From: Geminicoccaceae bacterium
GTDB lineage: Bacteria; Pseudomonadota; Alphaproteobacteria; Geminicoccales; Geminicoccaceae
Assembly: GCA_025999455.1 (NCBI GenBank)
Contig: AP024683.1
Span: 2,456,451-2,520,450 of the forward strand
Direction of reading: 5' to 3'
Length of the DNA: 64,000 nt
In this document: positions 9,969 through 20,910 of the stretch, piece after piece
Layout of the letters: every line of letters starts with the position of its first letter
Numbering within the stretch: the stretch's first letter is position 1
Made by a program: the position numbers and the translations under genes
Notes under the pieces: model-generated
Told to the model about the DNA's origin: nothing
The model's database searches: none
The model's input: the letters and a program-made list of their open reading frames with translations, nothing else

Positions 9969-11033
9969 ATGAAACCGCGCATCACGGCAGCGGTGATCAG
10001 TCACGAGCGTGCCGATCGCGCGCTCCGCTGTCTGGCCGCCTTGTCGGCGCAGAGTGTCGCGCCGGAAGAGATCTTGGTCGTCGACAGCGGCTCGCGCGAC
10101 GGGACGCCCGAGAAACTCCGCGCGGCACGGCCGGACGTGCGGGTGATCGAGTTGCCCGGCAATCTCGGCCCCGGGGCGGCGCGGAACCGGGCCCTCGAGG
10201 AGGCCGAAGGCGAGCTCGTCCTGCTGATCGACGACGACATCTACCCCGATCCCGATTGCCTCGAAGAGCTGCTGCGGGCGAAAGAGCGCATGCCGGCCGA
10301 AATCCTCGTGCCGCGCATCGTGCTCGAGCCCGAGCGGGACATCGTCCAATGCGAGGGCGGCGCGCCGCACGTGATCGGCACGCTCGTTCTGACGAACGGC
10401 TTCAAACCACTCGCCTCGATCACCTCCGATACCGCCAGCTATCAGAACGCCGCGCCCTCGGGTGTTCTTCTGGTGGAGCGCGAGCCGGTCTCGGCTGCCG
10501 GCGGGTTCGACGCGAGCTATTTCTTCTATCTCGAAGATCTCGAGATGTCGCTTCGGGCGCGGATCCTCGGGCTGCGCATTCTTTCGGTGCCGCGCGCGGT
10601 CGTGCGCCACGACCGCGGCACCGGAACCGCCCTCGCCTTCCGCGGCGCGGGCTCCTATCCGCGCGAGCGCGCCCACCTCTTGATGCGTAACCGGCTGCGG
10701 ACGCTCGCCACCCACTTCGCCGGGCGCACTCTGCTCGGGCTCGCGCCCGCCCTGCTCGTCTACGAGGTCGCGACGCTCCTCTTCGCTCTCGCCCGGGGTT
10801 GGGGCGGGGCCTGGCTCGACGCCTGGCGATGGGTGTTCGCGCACCGCGAGGAGATCGCCCGCAAACGACGCTGGATCCAGGAACGTCGGCGCGTGCCGGA
10901 CCGCGAGCTCCTGGTCGGCGGGCCTTTGCCGGCGGCACCCGGTCTTTTGGGCTCCGGGGTGCAAAAGTTCCTGTTCGACCTCCTGGGCGGCTTCTTGAGC
11001 GGGTGGTGGCGGCTCGTCCGATCGGTCGTGTGA
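9969..11033 (+). CDS. Family 2 glycosyltransferase
   Basis: 354-residue GT-A fold glycosyltransferase. The N-terminal catalytic domain shows VVDSGSRDGTPE (nucleotide binding), NLGPGAARNRALEEA, and the metal-binding acidic cluster LIDDDIYPDPD at residues 87-95; YFFYLEDLEMSLRAR supplies the ED catalytic motif. Around residues 252-280 there is a hydrophobic stretch (LAPALLVYEVATLLFALARGW) that may associate with the membrane. The ATG at 9969 has a strong GGAGGTGAGC before it, favoured over the upstream in-frame start at 9951. It likely adds a sugar to a surface glycan or glycolipid. It is placed between pccA (divergent) and pccB (convergent) with no other glycan gene nearby. Confidence 0.88.
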   Translation: MKPRITAAVISHERADRALRCLAALSAQSVAPEEILVVDSGSRDGTPEKLRAARPDVRVIELPGNLGPGAARNRALEEAEGELVLLIDDDIYPDPDCLEELLRAKERMPAEILVPRIVLEPERDIVQCEGGAPHVIGTLVLTNGFKPLASITSDTASYQNAAPSGVLLVEREPVSAAGGFDASYFFYLEDLEMSLRARILGLRILSVPRAVVRHDRGTGTALAFRGAGSYPRERAHLLMRNRLRTLATHFAGRTLLGLAPALLVYEVATLLFALARGWGGAWLDAWRWVFAHREEIARKRRWIQERRRVPDRELLVGGPLPAAPGLLGSGVQKFLFDLLGGFLSGWWRLVRSVV

Positions 11034-11063
11034 GGCGCCGGACCGCCACACCCGCCGTCCCGC

Positions 11064-12596
<1,533 letters not shown>

Positions 12597-12756
12597 GGCT
12601 CGTCCCCCCTTCTCGCGCCGCAGCGATCGATCGTGACGGTCGTGTGCGCGCTCGGCTAGCAGCTCGCGGCGCTGCGGCAAAGACGGCAGGGCTGCGGGGA
12701 TGCGCCGAGGCCGCGGCGTCGCCATATCCGGGGCGAGGTACCGAGGCGGGGCGAGG

Positions 12757-13668
12757 ATGAGCGAGATCCTGGCGGCGGTGTTCGAGGGTGCCACGACCGC
12801 GGCGCGCGTGCTGGAGCGTTTGCGTCGTGGCGCCGCGCCGGGCGCGGGGTGGCTCCAGGAGGCGTGCGCGCTGCGCCGCGAACCCGACGGCCGGCTGCGG
12901 CTCGAAGAAGCGCTCCACCCGCCGGCGGCACGGCGCCTGCCGCACGGCTTCTGGCACCGGCTCTTGGCCCATCTCCTGGACCGCGAGCAGGGTTCGATCG
13001 ACAAGACGGCGCGCTGCTTCGGTCCCGCCTTCTGCGAGGCGGTCGCCGAAGCCCTCGGCCCCGATCGGTCGGCGATCTTCCTCCACCTCGAGCCCGCCGA
13101 AGCCGACGCGCTCGAGCCCGTCCTCGCCGCCGAGGGCGCCCGGGTCCTGCGCACGGGGCCGACCGGCGACGGGCGCACGCTCGTCGAGAAGCTCGAGGAA
13201 GCGCTCGTCGAGGTGCCGCCTGCTTCGGCGCTCGCGCGGCTCGCCGAGGCGGTCGAGCTCGAGCGGCTGCGCGAAGCCCGCGCCCGGCAGCGCGCCGCGG
13301 AAGAGGCCCGTCGGCTCGAGCTCGAGCGGCAGCGCGCCGAAACCCTCGCGCCGAGCGAGATCGAAGCGATCCTCCGGCGCTGTGCCGAAGCCGCGCGGCA
13401 CGGTGCCAAGAAGCTGCAGGTCCTGACCTTCCCGGCCGAGCTCCTCGACGATCGCGGGCGACGGATCCTCGCACACGAGCCCGACTGGCCCACGACCCTT
13501 TCCGGCCGGCCGAAAGCCTTCCACCGCTTCTTCGAGACCCGCCTCGCCCCGCTCGGCTACCGGCTCGAAGCCGAGGTCGCGAGCTTCGAGGACGGCGTGC
13601 CGGCGAGCTTCGCGCTCTGGCTCGACTGGTCAGGTGCCGGTGGGGCGAGAGGGCTCGAGCAGGCGTAG
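12757..13668 (+). CDS. Unknown protein with a DUF1269-like N half and a novel C half
   Basis: 303-residue protein I cannot name. Residues 45-135 ([18 protein letters not shown], then [24 protein letters not shown]) recall the tail of DUF1269 proteins, but the glycine-rich membrane part of that family is missing. Residues 150-205 form a long charged helix rich in Glu, Arg and Ala, probably a coiled coil. Residues 208-300 form a second globular segment ([50 protein letters not shown]). No signal peptide. ATG at 12757 follows GGGGCGAGG. Divergent from pccB; its 3' end overlaps the ATP12 gene by 39 bp. The DUF1269 resemblance is a memory-based inference. Confidence 0.7.
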   Translation: MSEILAAVFEGATTAARVLERLRRGAAPGAGWLQEACALRREPDGRLRLEEALHPPAARRLPHGFWHRLLAHLLDREQGSIDKTARCFGPAFCEAVAEALGPDRSAIFLHLEPAEADALEPVLAAEGARVLRTGPTGDGRTLVEKLEEALVEVPPASALARLAEAVELERLREARARQRAAEEARRLELERQRAETLAPSEIEAILRRCAEAARHGAKKLQVLTFPAELLDDRGRRILAHEPDWPTTLSGRPKAFHRFFETRLAPLGYRLEAEVASFEDGVPASFALWLDWSGAGGARGLEQA

Positions 13669-14343
13669 GAAGCGCTCGGCCGCGGCCAGGTCGCGCTTCA
13701 GCGTCGCGTGGCGGCGCTGTTGCTCGCGCTCCTCGCCCCAGCGCTCGATCTCGTAGAGCTCGTCGAGCTGGGCCAGCGCGAAGGCCTCGCTCGCACCCAG
13801 GGCACCCGCGAGCATGGCGAGGCCGAGGACGATCGAGCCGGTCGCCGTCACGGCCGCGTGCAGGCCCACGAGCGGCCAATCCCCGACCCGCTCGACCGCG
13901 GCGCGCAGCGCCAGGAGACTGGCCTCCGGCTGCGGGGCGGGGTCGAGCGAGCGGACGAGCTCGAGCCGGGCACCCAGGGTCGCCGCCGCCCAATCGAGCC
14001 AGGGTTGCCAGCGCTCGTGCTGGCGGGCGACGAGCTCGGCCGGCGCGACGGCGCGGTAGCAGAGGAGATCGGTGCCGGCGTAGCCCACGACCTCTTCGAT
14101 CGCGTCGCCTCGCCGTGCCGGCATGAGATCGGTGGCGGTCGTCGCAAGCCGGGTGAGCGGCATGGCGTGCGGCTCGATCCGCTCGCCCTGGGCCGCCCAT
14201 TCGGCGGCGACCGCCTCGGCGAGGGCTCGGGTCGGCAGTCGCAGGACGTGGCGGGCCGGGGTCAGGACCGGCCGACCGTCGAGCAGCACGCCCGCCGGCC
14301 CCTCCCCCGCCTCGACCGTGACCTCGCGATAGAAACGTCTCAT
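13630..14343 (-). CDS. ATP12-family F1-ATPase assembly chaperone
   Basis: 237-residue homologue of mitochondrial Atp12, which binds the F1 alpha subunit during ATP synthase assembly. Typical stretches are MRRFYREVTVE, VLLDGRPVLTPAR, LPTRALAEAVAAEWAAQGE, MPLTRLATTATD and LCYRA followed by VARQHERWQPWLDWA, with the C-terminal helix ALAQLDELYEIERWGEE. The ATG overlaps the ppsA stop as ATGA, so the two are probably translationally coupled. This family is known from alphaproteobacteria and mitochondria, which supports the taxonomic placement. In other alphaproteobacteria it tends to sit near rluC and a HAD phosphatase gene; here ppsA intervenes. Confidence 0.92.
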   Translation of the reverse strand: MRRFYREVTVEAGEGPAGVLLDGRPVLTPARHVLRLPTRALAEAVAAEWAAQGERIEPHAMPLTRLATTATDLMPARRGDAIEEVVGYAGTDLLCYRAVAPAELVARQHERWQPWLDWAAATLGARLELVRSLDPAPQPEASLLALRAAVERVGDWPLVGLHAAVTATGSIVLGLAMLAGALGASEAFALAQLDELYEIERWGEEREQQRRHATLKRDLAAAERFLRLLEPSRPTGT

Positions 14344-16763
14344 GCGGCGCGCGCCGGCAGGCCGAGACGCCGTTCGACCTCGCGCACGAGCTCGACCGTG
14401 CGGATCAGGACGTCGGGGGTGACACTGATCGATTCGATGCCGCACTCGACGAGGAAGGTCGCGATCTCGGGATAGTCCGAAGGCGCTTGGCCGCAGATCC
14501 CGATGTGCCGACCGGTGGCGCGTGCCCCCTCGACCGCCTGGCGGAGGAAGGCCGTGACGGCAGGGTCGCGCTCGTCGAAGGCCTCGGCCACGAGCGCACT
14601 GTCGCGATCGACGCCGAGCACGAGCTGGGTCAAGTCGTTCGAGCCGATCGAGAAGCCGTCGAACCGCTCGGCGAAAGCGGCGAGGTTGATGACGTTACTC
14701 GGGATCTCGCACATCACGTAGACTTCGAGTCCGTCCCGACCGCGCACGAGCCCCTCCTCGGCCATCGCCGCGAGCACCGCATCGGCTTCCTGCACGCGCC
14801 GGCAGAAGGGGATCATGAGGACGAGGTTGGTGAGCCCCATGACCTCGCGCACCCGCCGCATCGCCCGGCATTCGAGGGCGAAGGCTTCGCGGTAGGCGGG
14901 ATGCGCGTAACGCGCCGCCCCGCGCCAGCCGAGCATCGGGTTCTCTTCGTGCGGCTCGAAATCGCGCCCGCCCAGAAGGCGCGCGTATTCGTTGCTCTTG
15001 AAATCCGAGAGCCGGGCGATCACCGGCCGCGGCCAGAAGGCGGCACAGATCGTGCCGACCGCCTCGGAGAGCTTCGTCACGAAATAGTCGGCGGGCGAAG
15101 GCCAACCCGCGACGAGCTCCTCGATCGCCCGCCGTTCGGCCGGATCGCGCACCCGCTCGGGGTGGAGGAGCGCCATGGGATGGGCGCGGATGTCCTCGTT
15201 GATGACGAATTCGAGCCGGGCGAGCCCGACCCCGTCGGCCGGCAGCGCGGCGAGGGCGAAGGCGAGGTCGGGGTTGCCGAGATTGACCATGACGCGGGTG
15301 CGCGGCCGCTCGAGCCGGGCGAGGTCGGTCCGTTGCACCTCGAACGGTACGGCACCCTCGTAGACCTTGCCGACCTCGCCCTCGGCACAGGAGACGGTGA
15401 CGGTCGTACCGTCGGCGATCGCCCGCGTCGCCCCCTCCGCGCCGACCACCGCGGGAATACCGAGCTCGCGCGCGACGATCGCGGCGTGGCAGGTGCGACC
15501 GCCGCGGTTCGTGACGATCGCGGCGGCCCGCTTCATGACGGGCTCCCAATCGGGCGTGGTCGTGTCGGCGACCAGCACTTCGCCGTCGCGGAAGGCGGCG
15601 AGCCCGCGCGGATCGGCGACGATCCGGGCGGGGCCCGTCGCGATCTTCACGCCCACCGCGCGGCCGGTCGCGAGCAGCTTGCCGGTGCCGGTGAGCCGCC
15701 AGGTCTCGGCGAGCTGCCCCCGGCGCTGGGAGGCGACGGTCTCGGGCCGGGCCTGGACCAGGTAGAGCTCGCCGTCGAGCCCGTCGAGCGCCCATTCCAT
15801 GTCCATCGGCATGGGCTTGCCGGCGCGCTTCGAATAGTGCCGCTCGATCGCGATCGCCCAGCCGGCGAGCTCCAGGACCTGCTCGTCGGTCAAGCAGAAG
15901 CGCCGTCGCTCCTCGGGCGAGGTCGGCTTGTTGACGACCGGCTCGCGGGTGCGGCCCTCGGCGTAGACCATCTTGACCTTCTTGGCCCCGAGCCGCCGCC
16001 GGAGGACCGCGCGCTTGCCCGCCTCGTAGGTGGGCTTGTGGACGTACCACTCGTCGACGTCGACCGCACCTTGGACGACGTTCTCACCGAGCCCCCAGGC
16101 GCCGGTCACGAACACGACGTCCGGGAAGCCCGTCTCGGTGTCGATCGAGAACATGACCCCGGCCGAAGCGAGGTCGGAGCGGACCATCCGCTGCACGCCG
16201 ACCGAAAGGGCGACCTTGAAATGGTCGAAGCCCTTGTCGATCCGGTAGGAGATCGCCCGGTCGGTGAAGAGCGACGCCATGCAGCGGCGGACCGCGTCCA
16301 GGAGCATCGCCCGGCCGCGCACGTTCAAATAGGTGTCGTGCTGGCCCGCGAAGCTCGCGGTCGGCAGATCCTCCGCGGTCGCCGAGGAGCGGACGGCGAA
16401 GGCGATCTCGAAACCGTATCGGGCGGCGAGCCGGTCGTGGGCTTCGAGGATCTCGGCCTCGATCTCGGCCGGCAGGCCCGCGCCGTAGACGAGCTCGCGG
16501 CAACGGGCGCCGGCCCGGGCGAGCGCCGCGACGTCGCGCTTGTCGAGGCCGGTGAGCGCGGCGCGGAGCTCGGCCTCGATCCCGGCGCGCGCGACCACGG
16601 CCCGGAACGCCTCGGCGGTCACCGCGAAACCGTCCGGGATGCGCACGCCCAGCGGTCGCAGCTCGCGGACGAGCTCGCCCAGCGAGGCGTTCTTGCCGCC
16701 CACGAGCGGCACGTCGGCCATGGTCAGATCGGCGAACCAGCGGATCCAGCGCCCGGTCGTCAC
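14340..16763 (-). CDS. ppsA: Phosphoenolpyruvate synthase
   Basis: 807 residues, near the usual 790-800. It converts pyruvate and ATP to PEP, AMP and phosphate for gluconeogenesis. The N-terminal ATP-grasp domain has LVGGKNASLGE and FAVRSSATAEDLPTASFAGQHDTYLN. The swivelling domain has TNRGGRTCHAAIVAREL with the phosphorylated His426. The C-terminal TIM barrel has NPMLGWRGAARY, IGSNDLTQLVLGVDRD and the catalytic cysteine in GICGQAPSDYPE. GTG at 16763 is the start, preceded by GGGGAGGGGCTCAG; the homology VTTGRWIRWF begins there. It follows the HAD gene by 43 bp and overlaps the ATP12 start. Confidence 0.95.
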   Translation of the reverse strand: MTTGRWIRWFADLTMADVPLVGGKNASLGELVRELRPLGVRIPDGFAVTAEAFRAVVARAGIEAELRAALTGLDKRDVAALARAGARCRELVYGAGLPAEIEAEILEAHDRLAARYGFEIAFAVRSSATAEDLPTASFAGQHDTYLNVRGRAMLLDAVRRCMASLFTDRAISYRIDKGFDHFKVALSVGVQRMVRSDLASAGVMFSIDTETGFPDVVFVTGAWGLGENVVQGAVDVDEWYVHKPTYEAGKRAVLRRRLGAKKVKMVYAEGRTREPVVNKPTSPEERRRFCLTDEQVLELAGWAIAIERHYSKRAGKPMPMDMEWALDGLDGELYLVQARPETVASQRRGQLAETWRLTGTGKLLATGRAVGVKIATGPARIVADPRGLAAFRDGEVLVADTTTPDWEPVMKRAAAIVTNRGGRTCHAAIVARELGIPAVVGAEGATRAIADGTTVTVSCAEGEVGKVYEGAVPFEVQRTDLARLERPRTRVMVNLGNPDLAFALAALPADGVGLARLEFVINEDIRAHPMALLHPERVRDPAERRAIEELVAGWPSPADYFVTKLSEAVGTICAAFWPRPVIARLSDFKSNEYARLLGGRDFEPHEENPMLGWRGAARYAHPAYREAFALECRAMRRVREVMGLTNLVLMIPFCRRVQEADAVLAAMAEEGLVRGRDGLEVYVMCEIPSNVINLAAFAERFDGFSIGSNDLTQLVLGVDRDSALVAEAFDERDPAVTAFLRQAVEGARATGRHIGICGQAPSDYPEIATFLVECGIESISVTPDVLIRTVELVREVERRLGLPARAA

Positions 16764-16806
16764 CTGAGCCCCTCCCCTTCCGTTGCCGTTCCGTCCCGCG
16801 CGACGC

Positions 16807-17496
16807 TCACGAGGATCCGACGACCGCCAGATCCGCGCTCGGCCCGGCCGCGTGGTCGAGCAGCTCCTCGAACCGGGCGAGGATCCGCTCGGCACCGGCC
16901 GCCACGAGCTCCTCGGCCGGATGGTTCCCCCACGCGACCCCGATCGGTCGGACCCGCGCCGCCTTGGCCATCGCCATGTCGAAGCTCGTGTCGCCGATCA
17001 TGAGCGTCGCGGCGCGCGCCGCCCCCGTCTCGGCGAGGGCCGCCTCGATCATCGCCGGGTGCGGCTTCGAGGGGTGGAGATCGGCGGTCTGGAGGGTCGT
17101 GAAATGCCGCTCGAGCCCGTGCCGCTCGAGCACGGCCCGGAGCCCGCGCATCGCCTTGCCGGTCGCCACGCCCAAAAGCCAGCCCTCGGCCAAGAGCCCG
17201 TCGAGCACCGCCCGCGCCCCCGGGAAGAGCGGCTCTTCGAAGTCCGGCCGAGCGCGCATCGCGAAGAAGGCGGCCTTGTAGTGCTCGGCGAGCCGTTCGG
17301 CCAGGACCGGATCGGGCTCGCCCAGGAGTTCGGCCGTGGCGATCGGCAGCGTGAGGCCCACGATGCGGCGGACCGCTTCGGGTGCGGGCGGCGGCAGACC
17401 CTCGGCCGCGAAGGCTTGCTGCATGCAGGCGACGATCGTCGCCTGGCTGTCGACGAGCGTGCCGTCGACGTCGAAGATGGCGAGGCGCAGGGGCAT
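16807..17496 (-). CDS. HAD-superfamily phosphatase (phosphoglycolate phosphatase-like)
   Basis: 229-residue haloacid dehalogenase-type hydrolase, subfamily IA. Motif I is FDVDGTLVDS with nucleophile Asp9 and general acid Asp11; motif III lysine is in PSKPHPAMI; motif IV is MIGDTSFDMAMAKAA. The cap domain is helical (residues 16-85). Such enzymes dephosphorylate small metabolites such as phosphoglycolate or pyrimidine nucleotides; substrate not determinable. First gene of the minus-strand run HAD-ppsA-ATP12. Confidence 0.9.
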   Translation of the reverse strand: MPLRLAIFDVDGTLVDSQATIVACMQQAFAAEGLPPPAPEAVRRIVGLTLPIATAELLGEPDPVLAERLAEHYKAAFFAMRARPDFEEPLFPGARAVLDGLLAEGWLLGVATGKAMRGLRAVLERHGLERHFTTLQTADLHPSKPHPAMIEAALAETGAARAATLMIGDTSFDMAMAKAARVRPIGVAWGNHPAEELVAAGAERILARFEELLDHAAGPSADLAVVGSS

Positions 17497-17567
17497 GAAG
17501 GCCGGTCCGGAGGTCTCGACCGAGAGATCGGCGCAGCCCGGGGCGGCGACAAGAGGAGAGCGACCAG

Positions 17568-18530
17568 ATGGGACGCCATCACGAGGTGCCCTTCGGGCCC
17601 GAGACCATGGTCATGGGCTTCTTCGACGCGGCGCTGCCGCCGATCCTCGAGGTCGAGTCGGGTGACAGCGTGACGCTCGCCTCCTGGCACGCAGGTGGCT
17701 CGTCCCGCCTGCCGCCCGACCCGACGTGGGTCGATCCGGCGCATCGGGCCTGCCTCGAAGCCCTCGAGCCGGGGTTCGGCCCGCATCTGATCACGGGGCC
17801 GATCGCGGTGCGCGGTGCCGAGCCCGGCGACGTCTTGCAGATCGACATCCTCGCGATCGAGCCGATCTCGGATTGGGGCTTCGTGCTCGTGGCCCCCTTG
17901 CTCGGGACGCTGCCCGAGCAGGACGAGCACGCCATCATCCACCCGCGGATCGACCGCGCGCGCGGGGTCTGCCACCTGCCCTGGGGCACCGAGATCGCGC
18001 TCCGGCCCTTCTTCGGGATCTTGGCGACCCAGCCACCGCCGCATTGGGGCCGGGTCCCCTCCTCGCCGCCGCGCATCTTCGGCGGCAACATGGACAACAA
18101 GGAGCTCGTGGCCGGCACGACGCTCTATCTGCCGGTGTTCGTCCGCGGCGCCGGCTTCTGCGCGGGCGACGGCCACGGCGTGCAGGGCGACGGCGAGGTC
18201 TCGATCACCGCCCTCGAGACGGCCTTGCGCGGCACCTTCCGCCTCACGGTCCGCAAGGATCTCGACTATCGCCGGCCGTTCGCCGAGAGCCCGACGCACC
18301 TGATCGCGATCGGCCTCGACGAGGATCTCGACGATGCCGCGATCCAGGCGACCCGCGAGTTGGTCGAGCACGTCTGCCGGCGCACGACGCTCTCGCGCAA
18401 CGAGGCCTACATGCTCTGCTCGCTCGTGGGCGATCTGCGCGTCACCCAGACGGTCGACGGGGTCAAGGGCTGCCACATGATGCTGGACAAGGCGCATCTG
18501 CAGCCGGTGCTCCGAGGGACCGGCGGCTAG
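17568..18530 (+). CDS. Acetamidase/formamidase family protein
   Basis: 320-residue metal-dependent amidase of the FmdA/AmdA family, hydrolysing formamide, acetamide or similar short amides to ammonia and acid. Diagnostic stretches: GPIAVRGAEPGDVLQIDI, GFVLVAPLLGTLP, PRIFGGNMDNKELVAGTTLYLPVF, the metal-site motif GDGHGVQGDGEV, and ITALETALRGTFRL; the C-terminal half has EAYMLCSLVGDLRVTQTVDG. The start ATG at 17568 follows GGAGAGCGACCAG. It is a plus-strand single gene between two minus-strand groups and shares the palindromic CTAG at its stop with rluC. Confidence 0.93.
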   Translation: MGRHHEVPFGPETMVMGFFDAALPPILEVESGDSVTLASWHAGGSSRLPPDPTWVDPAHRACLEALEPGFGPHLITGPIAVRGAEPGDVLQIDILAIEPISDWGFVLVAPLLGTLPEQDEHAIIHPRIDRARGVCHLPWGTEIALRPFFGILATQPPPHWGRVPSSPPRIFGGNMDNKELVAGTTLYLPVFVRGAGFCAGDGHGVQGDGEVSITALETALRGTFRLTVRKDLDYRRPFAESPTHLIAIGLDEDLDDAAIQATRELVEHVCRRTTLSRNEAYMLCSLVGDLRVTQTVDGVKGCHMMLDKAHLQPVLRGTGG

Positions 18531-19534
18531 GTCTCGGCCGGCCAGTCCTCGAGCGAGGCGCCGGGAAGCTCGGGCCGGTCGAGCCCGAGCCAGGCGAGTG
18601 CTTCGCGGAAGGCGGGCGGTGGGTCGGCCGTGATCCGAAGCGGCCGGCCCTTGGGCCCCGGCAGCTCGAGCTCGCGGGCGTGGAGCATGAGGCCGCGCGG
18701 CGCGCCCTTGGGGTGCGCGGCCTTCCCGCCGTACTTGCCGTCGCCCAGGATCGGCGCGCCGATCGCCGCGCAATGGGCGCGGAGCTGGTGCGTCCGGCCG
18801 GTCCGCGGCAAAAGCGCCACCCAGGCCGCGACCTTGCCGGCACGCGCCAGCACCTTGAACTCGGTCTTCGCCCAGCGCGCCGACTCGTCTTCCTCGTCCG
18901 CTTCGGCGGGCTCGACCTTCTCGCGACCGGGCGGGCCGCGCTTGGTGAGCGGCAGGTCGATCACGCCCTCGTTGCGCAAGGGCCCGCCCACGAGGATCGC
19001 CCAATAGAGCTTGCGCACGCGGTGCTGCTGGAAAGCGAAGCCGAGCTCGCGCGCCGCCTCGGCGGTCTTGGCGACGACCAGCACACCCGAGGTGTCGCGG
19101 TCGAGCCGGTGGACGAGGCGCGGCTTCTCCCCGCCCTTCGCGAGCCCCTCGAGCAGCGCGTCGAGATGGCGGACCGTGCCGCTGCCGCCCTGGACGGCCA
19201 GACCCGCGGGCTTGGCGAGGGCGAAGAGCCGCTCGTCCTCGTAGATGACGAGGCTGCGGACGAAGGCGCGGTCGGCGGCGCTCAACGGGCGCGGGCCGGC
19301 GGTCGCGGCCGGCGGGCTCGCCGCTTCTTCGGGCAGCGGTGGGATACGGATGCGCTGCCCGGCCATGAGCCGCTGGCCCGCTTCCGGGCGCTTGCCGTCG
19401 ACCCGGAACTGGCCGGTCCGCAAAAGCTTCTGCAGCCGCGCGAAAGGCAAGCCCGGGAAATGGGTCTTGACCCATCGATCGAGCCGCCAGCCGGCTTCCT
19501 CGGGGGCGACCGTGCGTTCCTCGACGCCGCTCAC
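18527..19534 (-). CDS. rluC: RluA-family 23S rRNA pseudouridine synthase (RluC-like)
   Basis: 335 residues: an S4 RNA-binding domain (residues 15-65, WRLDRWVKTHFP, ARLQKLLRTGQFRVDG) followed by the synthase domain. The catalytic aspartate is Asp145 in HRLDRDTSGVLVVAK; RTGRTHQLRAHCAAIGAPILGDGKYGG is the RluA motif III. RluC modifies three uridines of 23S rRNA (955, 2504, 2580 in E. coli numbering); assignment to RluC rather than RluD is by the S4 domain and C-terminal sequence and is less certain. The start is GTG, overlapping the rarA stop as GTGA, so the genes are coupled. Confidence 0.9.
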   Translation of the reverse strand: MSGVEERTVAPEEAGWRLDRWVKTHFPGLPFARLQKLLRTGQFRVDGKRPEAGQRLMAGQRIRIPPLPEEAASPPAATAGPRPLSAADRAFVRSLVIYEDERLFALAKPAGLAVQGGSGTVRHLDALLEGLAKGGEKPRLVHRLDRDTSGVLVVAKTAEAARELGFAFQQHRVRKLYWAILVGGPLRNEGVIDLPLTKRGPPGREKVEPAEADEEDESARWAKTEFKVLARAGKVAAWVALLPRTGRTHQLRAHCAAIGAPILGDGKYGGKAAHPKGAPRGLMLHARELELPGPKGRPLRITADPPPAFREALAWLGLDRPELPGASLEDWPAET

Positions 19535-20910
19535 GACCCTTTCCTTTCCCGCTCGGCGCGCAGCCGATCGAGCTCGGCGAGCCGCTCCTCGAGCCGAGCC
19601 TCGAATCCCTCCCGGGTCGGCCGGTAGTAACGTTCGCGCGGCATGCCGTCCGGAAAATAGTTCTGGCCCGAGAACCGGTCGGGCGCGTCGTGGTCGTAGA
19701 CGTAACCTCGGCCGTAGCCGAGCCGGCGCATGAGGGCGGTGGGCGCGTTCAAGATGTGCAGAGGTGGCGGCAGCGAGCCCTTCTCCTCGGCCGCCCGGGT
19801 CGCGGCACCATAGGCGCGGTAGACGGCGTTCGATTTCGGGGCGAGCGCCAGATAGACGACCGCTTGGGCCAAGGCGAGCTCGCCCTCGGGGCTGCCGAGC
19901 CGCTCGTAGGCTTCCGCCGCGGCGAGCGCCTGGCCGAGGGCGGAGGGATCGGCGAGGCCCACGTCCTCGCTCGCCATGCGGACGATCCGCCGAGCGAGAT
20001 AGCGCGGGTCCTCACCGCCCACGAGCATGCGGCAGAGCCAATAGAGCGCGGCGTCGGGATCCGAGCCGCGGACCGATTTGTGGAGCGCGCTGATGAGGTT
20101 GTAGTGTGCCTCTTCCTGCTTGTCGTAGATCGGCAAGCGGCGCTGCAGGACCTCGCCCAATGCCGCCACGTCCAAGATCGGCTCGGCCGGGAGGTCGGCG
20201 ATCGCCTCGACCATGTTGAGGAGGTAGCGGGCATCGCCGTCGGCGAGCTCGCACAGTCGGGTGCGGGCCGCGGGGTCGAGCGGCAATCGGCGGCCGAGAT
20301 GGGCCTCGGCCCGCTCGACGAGCTTTTCGAGGGCGTCGAGCGAGAGCCGCTCGAGCACGACCACGTGGCAGCGCGAGAGGAGGGCCGCGTTCAAGGCGAA
20401 GGACGGGTTCTCGGTCGTGGCGCCCACGAGGGTGACCGTGCCGTCCTCGACCTCGTGCAGCATCCCGTCCTGTTGGGCGCGGTTGAAGCGGTGGATCTCG
20501 TCGATGAAGAGGATCGGGTGGCGCCCCTGGGCGCGGAGCCGCCGGGCTTCGTCGAAGGCTTTGCGCAGATCGGCCACCCCCGCCATGACCGCGGAGAGCG
20601 ACAGCAGCGGCTCGCCCACCGCCTTGGCGAGAAGGCGGGCGAGCGTCGTCTTGCCGGAGCCGGGCGGGCCCCAGAGGATCAAGGAGGCGAGCCGCTTCCG
20701 CGCGAGCATCCGGCCGAGCGGGCCCTCGGGGTCGAGGGCTTTCTCCTGGCCGAGGAGATCCTCGAGCCGGGTCGGCCGCAGCCGCTCGGCCAAAGGCGCG
20801 TCGGCCGGCGTGGCGGGTGCGGCGGGCGGCGGGGCGAAGAGCTCGCCCGTGCCGTTCAGCCCACGCTCAGAAGGAGCTGCTGGTCGCCGCGACGGACGCC
20901 GATCTGCCAT
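19531..20910 (-). CDS. rarA: Replication-associated recombination protein A (AAA ATPase, MgsA)
   Basis: 459-residue clamp-loader-like AAA+ ATPase acting at stalled replication forks. Walker A is GPPGSGKTT at 81-89, Walker B is [10 protein letters not shown], sensor 1 is [11 protein letters not shown], and the C-terminal tetramerisation part has [34 protein letters not shown] split over about 35 residues and the RarA tail [20 protein letters not shown]. The ATG at 20910 ([10 protein letters not shown]) lies 55 bp inside the end of the protease gene; conserved sequence only begins near residue 38. Coupled to rluC by a GTGA overlap. Confidence 0.93.
   Translation of the reverse strand: MADRRPSRRPAAPSERGLNGTGELFAPPPAAPATPADAPLAERLRPTRLEDLLGQEKALDPEGPLGRMLARKRLASLILWGPPGSGKTTLARLLAKAVGEPLLSLSAVMAGVADLRKAFDEARRLRAQGRHPILFIDEIHRFNRAQQDGMLHEVEDGTVTLVGATTENPSFALNAALLSRCHVVVLERLSLDALEKLVERAEAHLGRRLPLDPAARTRLCELADGDARYLLNMVEAIADLPAEPILDVAALGEVLQRRLPIYDKQEEAHYNLISALHKSVRGSDPDAALYWLCRMLVGGEDPRYLARRIVRMASEDVGLADPSALGQALAAAEAYERLGSPEGELALAQAVVYLALAPKSNAVYRAYGAATRAAEEKGSLPPPLHILNAPTALMRRLGYGRGYVYDHDAPDRFSGQNYFPDGMPRERYYRPTREGFEARLEERLAELDRLRAERERKGS

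Noticed and set aside
14487..17003. An 838-codon plus-strand frame opposite ppsA
   Set aside because: Antisense shadow of a gene with full catalytic motifs.
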